Assembly (NCBI RefSeq): GCF_024199925.1
Contig: NZ_JANADR010000002.1
Location: forward strand, 62,001-126,000
DNA length: 64,000 nt
DNA from: Bradyrhizobium sp. CCGUVB1N3
GTDB lineage: Bacteria; Pseudomonadota; Alphaproteobacteria; Rhizobiales; Xanthobacteraceae
Reading direction: 5' to 3'
Each line of letters begins with the position of its first letter. Positions within the stretch are counted from its first letter, which is position 1. The notes under the pieces were generated by a model that made no database searches, was not told the origin of the DNA, and saw only the letters and a program-made list of their open reading frames with translations. The translations under genes and the position numbers were made by a program. This document shows positions 9,590 to 21,000 of this stretch, piece by piece.

Positions 9590-11487
9590 GTGCGCCACGA
9601 AGGCGAAGGAACGAGGGAGAACATGAAAATGTAACCCAAACTTCGAGTAGCCTTGCTGCGCGAGAGATGGGGGTTGGCCCTCCGGACTCGGATTACAGGA
9701 TCAGGGTCCAAACCACCACAAGCTGCGTCGGCACAATGGCCGAGGTGGTGAGCGTTGTTGGAAAAAGCGGGCGACATGCCCGTCAGGTAAGCCTCAGGAA
9801 GGCGAGTGGAAACGAACCGCCGATGAAGCATCGAAAATTGGATCAGATGTTGTCGAAACCAAGGGCTTGTAGTTCCCTTGGGACCAAATCTGGCAAGGGC
9901 CTGTATTTTGGCCAGGTGGCAACCGGTGTAAAGGCGGCGCGATCCTGATGGCAGGCTCTTGCGTGGAACGTGGGAACCTGCGTCGTGATGACAAGGGAGA
10001 ACCTGAAGGCGGCAGCACCGCTGAGGGGAGAGTACCGATGCACGGCGCAGGGGCGGACGGGTTCGCAGTAGTGATGAAGCCCGGTAATGCGGGTAGAGCG
10101 AAGGGACCCGATCATCTGGCCAACGACGACAGCCAACCCGAAAAGGGGAGGAGCTGATGTCCGAGGCAAAGCCGTATGACATTTCCAAACACCTTGTTTG
10201 GCAAGCCTGGCAACAGGTCAAAGCAAACCAAGGAGCTGCGGGCGTGGATGGCGTCTCTATCGCGGCGTTCGAAAAGGATCTGAAGAGGAATCTCTACAAG
10301 GTCTGGAATCGCATGTCGTCGGGGACGTATTTTCCACCGCCCGTTCGTCTCGTGGAAATCCCCAAATCTGACGGCAAGAGTGTCAGGAAACTCGGCATTC
10401 CCGCCGTCGGAGACCGCGTTGCCCAGACGGTCGCAAAGATGGTCATAGAAAAGGAAGTGGAGCCAATCTTCCACCCCGACTCCTACGGCTATCGACCCCG
10501 ACGGTCTGCGCTCGACGCAGTGGGGAAGGCGCGCGAGCGCTGCTGGAAATTCGATTGGGTCATAGACCTGGACATCAAGTCATTCTTCGATACGATTCCA
10601 TGGGACCTGATGGAAAAAGCTGTAGCCCACCATGTGGAATTGGGCTGGGCTCGTCTCTACGTCAAGCGGTGGCTGCAAGCTCCCGTGGAACGGAAAGACG
10701 GAGCCCGTGACGAGCGAACACGGGGAACCCCTCAGGGCTCCGTTGTCTCGCCCGTGCTCTCCAATCTCTTCATGCATTACTGTTTCGATGCATGGATGCA
10801 GCGGACCTTCTCACATCTGTGTTTCGAAAGATTCGCCGATGATGCGATCGTCCATTGCAGGAGTGAGGAGGAGGCCAAAGCCGTATTGGAAGCGATCCGA
10901 GAACGTCTTGCCGAATGCGGTCTAGAACTCCACCCGGAGAAAACCCGGATCGTCTACTGCAAGGACAACAATCGGAGCGGAGGATATGAGCAAATCACGT
11001 TCGATTTCCTCGGGTATACCTTCCGGCCGCGAAAAGCCCGCAACAGGAGCGGTAAGAAGTTTGTTAGCTTCGTGCCGGCCATCAGCCGCAAGGCAGCCAA
11101 GGGAATCCGGCAGACTATCCGCGAATGGCGGATAGCATCGACACGGAATAACCAGGAGCTGAAAGACCTTGCCAAGCTGATCGATCCTGTGGCGAGGGGA
11201 TGGCTGAACTACTACGGGCGATACTACCGCACGGAGTGCGTCAACGTCCTTCGCCATGTCAACGAGACGCTCACGCGATGGGTGATGCGGAAATATAAGA
11301 GGTTCAAACGCCGAAAGACCGCAGCAGTACACTGGCTCGGACGTCTCGCAAAACGAGAGCCGAAGCTGATGTACCTGTGGACGGCCGGCATTCGACCCGC
11401 GGCTGGATGATAGAAGCCGGATGAAGCGCGAGTTTCATGTCCGGATTCGTGAGGGCGGAGAGGTGAAATTCTTCTCCGCTACTCGAC
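9590..11487 (+). mobile_element. group II intron inside IS66 tnpC
   Basis: The 5' boundary is the canonical GTGCG at 9590. The 3' boundary is ...CTACTCGAC at 11487. Both are fixed because the flanking tnpC reading frame rejoins perfectly. About 570 nt of structured 5' RNA precede the intron-encoded protein. Downstream of it, GAAGCCGGATGAAGCG and TTTCATGTCCGG (about 11412-11446) form a domain V-type hairpin, followed by a domain VI region. Length 1898 nt. The element looks complete and potentially mobile. Confidence 0.9.
10157..11410 (+). CDS. ltrA: group II intron-encoded reverse transcriptase/maturase
   Basis: 417 residues. RT blocks are visible: GAAGVDGVSI, the RKLGIPAVGDRVAQ block, YGYRPRRSALDAV, DLDIKSFFDTIPW (first catalytic Asp), RGTPQGSVVSPVLSNLFMHY, and FADDAIVH, which replaces the more common YADD but keeps both Asp. 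The X/maturase domain follows (ITFDFLGYTF...RGWLNYYGRYY). There is no HNH endonuclease domain, so mobility would rely on RT priming at replication forks or on the host. The protein supports splicing of its host intron and retromobility. The reading frame is intact and the start follows a GGGGAGGAG ribosome binding site. Confidence 0.92.
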   Translation: MSEAKPYDISKHLVWQAWQQVKANQGAAGVDGVSIAAFEKDLKRNLYKVWNRMSSGTYFPPPVRLVEIPKSDGKSVRKLGIPAVGDRVAQTVAKMVIEKEVEPIFHPDSYGYRPRRSALDAVGKARERCWKFDWVIDLDIKSFFDTIPWDLMEKAVAHHVELGWARLYVKRWLQAPVERKDGARDERTRGTPQGSVVSPVLSNLFMHYCFDAWMQRTFSHLCFERFADDAIVHCRSEEEAKAVLEAIRERLAECGLELHPEKTRIVYCKDNNRSGGYEQITFDFLGYTFRPRKARNRSGKKFVSFVPAISRKAAKGIRQTIREWRIASTRNNQELKDLAKLIDPVARGWLNYYGRYYRTECVNVLRHVNETLTRWVMRKYKRFKRRKTAAVHWLGRLAKREPKLMYLWTAGIRPAAG

Positions 11488-12002
11488 TGCTCAGCCGCTG
11501 GGACGACTTCGCCCGCTTCCTCGACGACGGTAGAATCTGCCTGACGAACAATGCCGCAGAAAGAGCGCTGCGCGGCGTGGCTGTGGGCAGGCGCAACTGG
11601 ACCTTTGCAGGCAGCGAGCGCGGCGCTCAACGTTGCGCCGTCATGCTGACGATGATCACCACCTGCCGTTTGAACGACGTCGATCCCAAAGCATGGCTCG
11701 CCGACGTCCTGGCCCGTATCGCTGATCTGCCCGCCTCGCGTCTGCACGAACTGCTGCCCTGGGAGTGGAAGCGCCTGCTCGAAGCTAAAAAACAGGCCAC
11801 TGCCGATCAGCGGGCGGCCTGAACCTCACACGCGACGATCATAGAGCGGACTGTTTACGCGCGCACCAGCCGATCACGCGGCCCTCCTCGTGTGCATACC
11901 TTGTTTCCACAAGCCACGCCTTTGATGAGATTCATATACTCCAATCACTTTGTAGTTTCAGAGCGATTTCATGGGCATACGTTTCCGTCTGTGCCGAACC
12001 CT

Positions 12003-15000
12003 TTATTCGGCGCCCGTCGCTGACTGGCCAAGAGCCGTTGATAGGCATCGAGCCAGAACTTGGCGGTTCGCCGGGACATTCATCATAGTTATGTGGTCAC
12101 CTGGAATTGGAACGGCATGAATGGCCTCCGCACTCAAAATTCGGTCCCACCCCCGCAAAGGCGAGCGTGCTTCTGGACCTATAGAATTTTTGCGAGATCG
12201 TGCCCGGTGGCGAAGAGGTTCATTGGCATAGAACTGGTATACCTCGATGGGGAGGGACGGAACTTGATACGAGTCCAGTGCCCGTTGGAACTGTATGGCC
12301 CTTTCATACGTCAGGATGTCATTGTGCAGATTGCGATCCAAAGGGATCGCTCCAATTTTCTGTGCCTTTTCAAGGAATTGAGAAATTGAACTTCGCCCAG
12401 AGAAGCGTTCAAGTAGTTCGAACCTCTCGTCGTCTAGTTCGAGAGATTCCAGGAGCACTTCTTGTACCATTTGGGTGGGCGATACGCTTGATGGATTCGA
12501 AGATAGCACAACGTCAATTAGGGCGATGAATGAAACAGCTTCGTCGTGATCCAGTAACCGTTGCGCAATTGCGTAAGCCAAGATTCCTCCTGATGAGTAT
12601 CCAGCGAGGCGATATGGACCTCGTGGCTGGATCTTTCGGATTGCCAAATTGAGTTGCGAGGCCATCTCTTTAAGAGTTGGAAATTGAACTTCACTAAATG
12701 GCGGCCATGGCAAAGCGTAGACATGACATCCTGTGTCCATCTCCTGCACCAAACTAAGGACATAGGAGCAATCGCCCAAACCTGTGGGAACAAAGAACAG
12801 CGGCGGCTGCGATCCGGTTTCTCGAGAAACACAAATCACTCCCGAGCTGCTGGGCTGTGGTTCCAAATGAATCTTTGATGCAAGTTCCTTTAGAACGGGG
12901 GCTTGGAAGAGGTCGGCGGCGCTGAACTTTAGCCCGAGATCGACTGCGCGACTGAGCAACTGCACCGCCAGGAGCGACTGGCCGCCCAGTTCGAAGAAGT
13001 GGTCGTGGCGCCCGACCCGCTCCACACCCAGAAGCTCGGCCCAGATCTGCGCCAGCGCCGTCTCGATCTCGCCTTGCGGCGGCGCATAGCTCCGCCGCGC
13101 ATAGGCCGCATCCGCAGGCGGCGGCAGCGCCTGGCGGTCCAGCTTGCCGCTCACCGTCAGCGGCAGCGCCTCAAGCCGCACAAACGCGGCCGGCACCATG
13201 TAGTCCGGCAGGTGCGCACTCACATGCGCGCGCAAGGCGGCCGCCAGCGCGCCGCCATCTGCCTCGTCCGATCCCGTCTCGGGCCCACACACCACATAGG
13301 CCACCAGCCGCTTCTCGCCGGTGCCATCCGGCTGCGCCACCACCACCGCCTCGCGCACCAAGGCGTGCTCGGCAAGCCGCGCCGCGACCTCACCCGGCTC
13401 GATCCGGAAGCCGCGGATCTTCACCTGCTCGTCGTTGCGGCCCAAGAACTCCAGATTGCCGTCCGGCAGGTACCGCGCCAGATCCCCGGTCCGGTACAGC
13501 CGGTCGCCATCCACAAACGGGCTGGCGATGAACCGCTCCGCCGTCAGCGCCGGCCGGTTCAGATAGCCGCGCGCAACCCCCGCCCCGCCAATGTAAAGCT
13601 CACCCACCGCCCCAAACGGAACGGGCGCACCATCACCGTCCAGAAGGTACACCCGCGTGTTCGCAATCGGACGGCCAATCGGGACAATGGCCCCATCAAA
13701 CTCTGCCGGGCAACTCCAAACCGTCGCGCAGACTGTTGTTTCGGTAGGTCCATAGGCGTTGACAATAGATGTTGCAGGCAGGCGTCGGATGAGTTCAGCC
13801 TTCGGCAGCTCTCCAGCAAGAATGAGAACTTGCGACGCAAAATATTCCAGATTCTGGCTTCCCTGAAGCAATGCGGGAGGTAACGTGGCATGGGTGATGG
13901 CTTCGTTTCGCAGGTAATCCGACAGCTTGTTACTCGCTTGACGGAGCTCATCCGCAGGCAAATGCAATGCGGCTCCTGCGCCGAATGCCATAACGAGCTC
14001 CCAGGCGCTGGCATCAAAACCGAAGGAGGCGAACTGCACTACTCGGCTATTTGAACAAACGCCAAAAAGCCTGATCTGAGCCAGCCCGAGATTGACCAGG
14101 CTCCGATGCTCGACCATGACGCCCTTTGGCGTGCCGGTGGAGCCGGAGGTGTAGATCACATAGGCGAGGTGGCGCGCGCTCAGGCCGAGCGTGCGCGGGT
14201 CCGGATCGGAGGCCGGCAGGGTCGCCCAGGCCGGCGTTGTTGCCGTGTCGAGATCCACCACGCTCACACCGGCCAGCGCGTCGCAGCCCAGCGCGGCGCG
14301 CCCCACAGCATCGGCCAGCAGCAGCGGCGGCGCCGCATCCTCGAGCACCTGGCGCAGCCGCGCCGACGGATAGGCCGGATCCAGCGGCAGATACGCGCCC
14401 CCCGCCTTGAGGATCGCCAACAGCCCCACCACCATCGCCGGACTGCGCGCAAGGCAGATCGCCACCGGCTGGTCCGGCTTCACCCCAAATGCGATCAGAT
14501 GATGCGCCAGGCGGTTGGCCCGCGCATTGAGCTCGCCATAGCTCACGCGCTCCTCCGCACAGACCACCGCCACCGCCTCCGGCGCCTTGGCTACCTGCGC
14601 CTCGAACAACTCGTGGATGCACGCCTCCGACGGATAGGCCGCCGCCGTCCGGTTCAGCTCCTCCAGCAGATACGCCCGCTCAGCAGACGGCAGGATGTCC
14701 AGCTCCCGCACCGGCGTGTTCGGCGCCCGCTCCAGCGCCTCCGCCAGCTGCTCGAGCGTCCGCTGCATGTAGCCGCAGACCCGATCCGCTGAGACGCCCT
14801 CCGCCACCTGCGCCGTCAGCCCGAGCGCCTCGCCAAAGTCCTCCACCGACAAGGTCAGCGGATAGTTGGTGCGCTCCTCCCCGCCCAGCCATTCCACGCC
14901 GGATAGCCCATCGTCCGCTCCGGCGCCGGAGATTGCCGCCGGCATGTTGTGGCGGTAGTTCAACAGCGAACTGAACAGCGGCGCCGGCGCCGCAACGCCG

Positions 15001-18000
15001 CTGCAGCGTTGCGCCAGCGCCAGTGAGGCATGCTCATGTGCCAGCAGCTCGGCCAGCCGCGCATGCGTGGTCCGCACGCTCGCCTCGACCCCGGTGCCAT
15101 CAAGATCAAGCCGCAGCGGCAGGGTGTTGATGAACAGGCCCATGGTGCGGTCGCCACCGGCGCCGCCATGCATGCGGCCGAACAGCACCGTGCCGAACAC
15201 CACCTGCTCGCGGCCGCTGCTGCGCGCCACCACCTGGCCCCAGGCCAGATGGCACAGGCTCGCCAGGCTCACCCCAAGCCGCCGCGCCTGCACCCGCAGC
15301 CGCGCGTGGAGCGCCGGCGGCAGCAGCCGCTGCGCCTCATGAACCCCGCGACCGTCGCCGCGCACCTCGCGCAAGCCAAACGGCGTCGTCGGCTCGTCAA
15401 TGTCGGCCAGCATCGTCCGGAAGAACTCTTCGTGCGCCTTGGCATCAACGCCCAGCTGCGCCGCCGCCACCAGGTTGCGGAACGGCTGCGGCGCTGCCAG
15501 CTCATGCTCTCGTCCCTCCAGCACGGCCCGGACCTCGGCATGCATCACCTCCAGTGTGGTGTGATCCCCGATCAGATGATGCTGCAGTTGCAAAAGCAGC
15601 CAGCGCGCACTGCCGGGCTCGCGCGCAATCACAAACCGCAACAGCGGCGCCCGGCCAAGAGCGATGCGCTGCCGGCGCGGATCAAACCGCTCCCTGAGCT
15701 GCGCATGGCCCGGACCACAACGCCCATCCAGCGCGACCTCGCTCACCTCCAGTGGCGTCTTGCGCCACACCACCTGGGCCGGGCGCGACAGCCCCTCCCA
15801 GACAAACGACGTCCGCAGGATATCGTGCCGGTCCACCACCCGCTGAACCGCGGCAAGATAGCGCTCCAACAGCCCACGGTCGGCGAACGCCATCTGACTG
15901 ACCAGCAGGTACGGATCGCCCGTTGCCGCCAACAGATGATGGAACAGGATGCCGTCCTGCAGCGGCGACAAGCCATAAATGTCCTGGATGTTGCCGACCC
16001 CACCCGGCACCGTGGCGACGATCCGGTCGATCTCTTCCTGCGTCAGCTCGATCAGCGGCAGCATCTCTGGCGTGATCGCCGTACTCTGCTCGCTGATCAG
16101 GTTGGCCGGGACCGCCACCTCCTGATGGCTGCCAAGGCTCGCCGCCAGATCCGCCAGCACCGGCTTGGCGAACAGCGTGCGCACCTCGACCCCCAGCGCC
16201 AGCCGCCGCAGCCGCTCCATCAGCTGCACCGCCAGGAGCGAGTGGCCGCCCAGTTCGAAGAAGTGGTCGTGGCGCCCGACCCGCTCCACACCCAGAAGCT
16301 CGGCCCAGATCTGCGCCAGCGCCGTCTCGATCTCGCCTTGCGGCGGCGCATAGCTCCGCCGCGCATAGGCCGCATCCGCAGGCGGCGGCAGCGCCTGGCG
16401 GTCCAGCTTGCCGCTCACCGTCAGCGGCAGCGCCTCAAGCCGCACAAACGCGGCCGGCACCATGTAGTCCGGCAGGTGCGCACTCACATGCGCGCGCAAG
16501 GCGGCCGCCAGCGCGCCGCCATCTGCCTCGTCCGATCCCGTCTCGGGCCCACACACCACATAGGCCACCAGCCGCTTCTCGCCGGTGCCATCCGGCTGCG
16601 CCACCACCACCGCCTCGCGCACCAAGGCGTGCTCGGCAAGCCGCGCCGCGACCTCACCCGGCTCGATCCGGAAGCCGCGGATCTTCACCTGCTCGTCGTT
16701 GCGGCCCAAGAACTCCAGATTGCCGTCCGGCAGGTACCGCGCCAGATCCCCGGTCCGGTACAGCCGGTCGCCATCCACAAACGGGCTGGCGATGAACCGC
16801 TCCGCCGTCAGCTCCGGCCGGTTCAGGTAGCCGCGCGCAACCCCCGCCCCGCCAATGTAAAGCTCACCCACCGCCCCGAACGGAACAGGCGCGCCATGAC
16901 CGTCCAGAAGATACACCCGCGTGTTCGCAATCGGACGGCCAATCGTCTCAACGACAGCCTCTCCCCGTCGCATGCAAATCCAGGTCGAGTACGTCGTGGT
17001 CTCGGAAGGCGCGTACAGATTACATATCTTCTCGATGCGACTGCTCCCGAAGGCCTTCTCTATGAGGCTCGCCTTCAGCCGCTCACCCGCCAGATTGATG
17101 ATGCTTGCCGAAGCCGGCACTGCGTTCTTGTCGAGCAGAGCGGTGAGCGCCGAAGGCACTGTGTTGATCAGCGTGACATCCAATGACGTTTGCGCCAGCG
17201 CCAGCGCATTCTCGACAACATACAGCGTGCCGCCTTGCGACAGCGGAACGAAGCACTCATAGACCGACAGGTCAAAACTGATCGAGGTGGAGAACAGCAT
17301 GCGGCTGATCTCTGATTCCGCAAACACGGCACTGCTCCACTGCAGCAGGTTCACGGTGCTCGCATGCTCGACCATGACGCCCTTTGGCGTGCCGGTGGAG
17401 CCGGAGGTGTAGATCACGTAGGCGAGGTGGCGCGCGCTCAGGCCGAGCGTGCGCGGGTCCGGATCGGAGGCCGGCAGGGTCGCCCAGGCCGGCGTTGTTG
17501 CCGTGTCGAGATCCACCACGCTCACACCGGCCAGCGCGTCGCAGCCCAGCGCGGCGCGCCCCACAGCATCGGCCAGCAGCAGCGGCGGCGCCGCATCCTC
17601 GAGCACCTGGCGCAGCCGCGCCGACGGATAGGCCGGATCCAGCGGCAGATACGCGCCCCCCGCCTTGAGGATCGCCAACAGCCCCACCACCATCGCCGGA
17701 CTGCGCGCAAGGCAGATCGCCACCGGCTGGTCCGGCTTCACCCCAAATGCGATCAGATGATGCGCCAGGCGGTTGGCCCGCGCATTGAGCTCGCCATAGC
17801 TCACGCGCTCCTCCGCACAGACCACCGCCACCGCCTCCGGCGCCTTGGCTACCTGCGCCTCGAACAACTCGTGGATGCACTTCTCCGACGGATACGCCGC
17901 CGCCGTCCGGTTCACCTCCTCCAGCAGATACGCCCGCTCAGCGGCCGGCAGCAGCCCAATCCGCCCGACCTCTTGCTGCGCATCGGCAACCATCACCCGC

Positions 18001-21000
18001 AGCAGCGCCAGCAGATACCCTCGCTGCCGCTCGATTGTCGCCTGATCAAACAACGCCGTGGCATAACCCAGCGTCCCGGCGATGACTTCGCCATGCTCGC
18101 CAAGGTTCAGCTCCAGATCAAACTTGACCTGATCGTAACCATTCCCCACCATCTCCACCATCAGCCCGGGAAGATCGAAGGATCCACCGGCGTTGTTCTC
18201 CCAAGCCAGCATCACCTGGAACAACGGCGTGTGATCAAGATGCCGGGGCGGCTGCACGATCTCCACCACCTGCTCAAACGGCAGGTCCTGATACTCCTGC
18301 ACCGCCAAGACCGTGCGCCGCGTCCGCGCCAACAGCTCCGCCACGCTCGGCTCGCCCGACAGGTCGAGGCGAACCGCCAGGGTGTTGACGAAGAAGCCAA
18401 TCAGCTCTTCGATCTCACGGCGACCGCGATTGGCGCTCGGCACCCCGATCACGATGTCGTCCTGCCCCGATAGACGCGACAGCACCGCCGCCCACGCCGC
18501 CAACACCGTCATGAACAAGGTCGTGCCATGCTGCCGGCTCAGCCCCCTCAAGCCCCGCGTCAGTTCTGCATCGATTACGACAGACACTCTGGTCCCGGCA
18601 AACGACTGGTGCGCCGGCCGCGGTCGGTCCGTCGGCAACGCCAGACGTGCCGGAGCGCCCGACAGGGTGTTGCGCCAATACTGCGCCTGGTTCGAGAGCC
18701 GTTCGCCCGAGAGCCACCGCCGCTGCCAAGCGGCATAGTCCGGATACTGGATCGCAAGCGGCGGCAGCGGATCGTCCTCTCCAGCCTCAAACGCCCGGTA
18801 CAGCTGATTGAGCTCACGCGCCAACACGCCCAGCGACCAGCCATCCGAGACAATGTGATGCTGGGTCAGCAGGAAGACGTGCTCCTCGTCCGACAGCCGG
18901 ATCAGCCGGCCCCGGATCAGCGGGCCGCGTGCCAGAGCGAACGGCGTGCGCGCCTCTTCCCTGCACAGATCCAAAAGCGCCTCGTCTGCATCCGGCATAC
19001 CCTGCAGATCGTGCTCAACGACCGGCAGCCCCGCATCCGGCGGCAGAATCTCAACCCGGGGCTTGCCCTCCGAGGCGACAAAGATGCTGCGCAGCGCCTC
19101 ATGACGCGCCAACACACGGTCAAGGCTGCGCTGCCAGGCGCTGCGATCGAGCACGCCGCGCAGCCGCAAGGCCAGCGGCACCTGATAGTTCGTGCTATCC
19201 TGATTCAGCTGCGCCAAAAACCACAGCCGCTGCTGCGCAAACGACAGCACCAGCGGCGCTTCGCGCGACCCGCCGACCATCGCCGGCAGGTGTTGCGGAC
19301 CGGAGCGGTTCAACTCCTCCACGCCGCTCGCCGCCAGATCGGCTAGCACCGGTTTGGCAAACAACGTCCTCAGCGGCAGCTGTACACCCAGCGCCTGCGA
19401 CAGCCGGCTCAACAGCCGCACCGCCAGCAGCGACTGGCCGCCCAGTTCGAAGAAGTGGTCGTGGCGCCCGACCCGCTCCACACCCAGAAGCTCGGCCCAG
19501 ATCTGCGCCAGCGCCGTCTCGATCTCGCCTTGCGGCGGCGCGTAGCTCCGCCGCGCATAGGCCGCATCCGCAGGCGGCGGCAGCGCCTGGCGGTCCAGCT
19601 TGCCGCTCACCGTCAGCGGCAGCGCCTCAAGCCGCACAAACGCGGCCGGCACCATGTAGTCCGGCAGGTGCGCACTCACATGCGCGCGCAAGGCGGCCGC
19701 CAGCGCGCCGCCATCTGCCTCGTCCGATCCCGTCTCGGGCCCACACACCACATAGGCCACCAGCCGCTTCTCGCCGGTGCCATCCGGCTGCGCCACCACC
19801 ACCGCCTCGCGCACCAAGGCGTGCTCGGCAAGCCGCGCCGCGACCTCACCCGGCTCGATCCGGAAGCCGCGGATCTTCACCTGCTCGTCGTTGCGGCCCA
19901 AGAACTCCAGATTGCCGTCCGGCAGGTACCGCGCCAGATCCCCGGTCCGGTACAGCCGGTCGCCATCCACAAACGGGCTGGCGATGAACCGCTCCGCCGT
20001 CAGCTCCGGCCGGTTCAGGTAGCCGCGCGCAACCCCCGCCCCGCCAATGTAAAGCTCACCCACCGCCCCGAACGGAACAGGCGCGCCATGACCATCCAGT
20101 AGGTAGACTCGAAGATCGGAGATGCGCTTTCCAATCAGACTGCCCGAGGCGGCGGTGTCAGACAGATCAAGAGGCCGATAGGTGACATGCACGGTCGTTT
20201 CCGTGATGCCGTACATGTTGATCAGTTGTGGGGCGCGATCTGAATGCCTTGCATACCACGGCTTCAGTATCGATGGCTCCAGAGCCTCCCCACCGAAAAT
20301 CACATAGCGAAGGCGGTTTCGAACGCTGCTCTGCTCCAGATCCATGAGAGCTTTAAAAGCCGAGGGGGTCTGGTTCAGAACTGTGACGCCGGACTTGCAG
20401 ATGAGATCATGGAAGTCAGGAGCGGACAGAGTAGTATCGCTCGGCACAAGAATTAAACGGCCGCCATAGCGGAGCGCGCCCCACAACTCCCAAACAGAGA
20501 AGTCGAACGAGAAGGAATGGAACAGGCACCATACGTCATGTTCCGTGAAACGATAACAGCTCTCGGTGGCTTCGAACAAGCGCACGATTTGAGCATGCTC
20601 GACCATGACGCCCTTTGGCGTGCCGGTGGAGCCGGAGGTGTAGATCACATAGGCGAGGTGGCGCGCGCTCAGGCCGAGCGTGCGCGGGTCCGGATCGGAG
20701 GCCGGCAGGGTCGCCCAGGCCGGCGTTGTTGCCGTGTCGAGATCCACCACGCTCACACCGGCCAGCGCGTCGCAGCCCAGCGCGGCGCGCCCCACAGCAT
20801 CGGCCAGCAGCAGCGGCGGCGCCGCATCCTCGAGCACCTGGCGCAGCCGCGCCGACGGATAGGCCGGATCCAGCGGCAGATACGCGCCCCCCGCCTTGAG
20901 GATCGCCAACAGCCCCACCACCATCGCCGGACTGCGCGCAAGGCAGATCGCCACCGGCTGGTCCGGCTTCACCCCAAATGCGATCAGATGATGCGCCAGG

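Larger units (their letters stand above)
8225..11822 (+). pseudogene. IS66 transposase TnpC, frameshifted and split by a group II intron
   Basis: The GTG-started frame has the coiled-coil N-terminus and the zinc-ribbon-like CHCCGG...CRDCGQ, then the catalytic region beginning LHGDDTTIRILAKGK. At about 9108 the frame shifts by one base: the reading GRIW is followed in the next frame by VYVRDDKPFAG. The second exon resumes at 11488 (MLSRWDDFARFLDDGRICLT, then NNAAERALRG) and ends at 11822. Removing 9590-11487 joins codons exactly (MNY then MLSRW), so the intron itself would be neutral after splicing. The one-base deletion near 9108 still breaks the protein. Confidence 0.85.
7370..11858 (+). mobile_element. 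IS66-family element carrying a group II intron
   Basis: The three standard IS66 genes (tnpA-like HTH, tnpB-like, DDE tnpC) follow each other on the plus strand. The right end is probably at 11858: read on the opposite strand it begins GTAAACAGTCC, resembling the GTAA start of IS66 ends. I could not define a matching left end with certainty; 7370 is approximate. The transposase gene is interrupted by a 1.9-kb group II intron. Confidence 0.75.

Noticed and set aside
15030..17186. Long plus-strand open frame (718 codons) opposite the NRPS, and a similar one at 21519-22994
   Set aside because: Antisense shadow of GC-rich coding sequence; composition is Arg/His/Gln-rich and no domain is visible.
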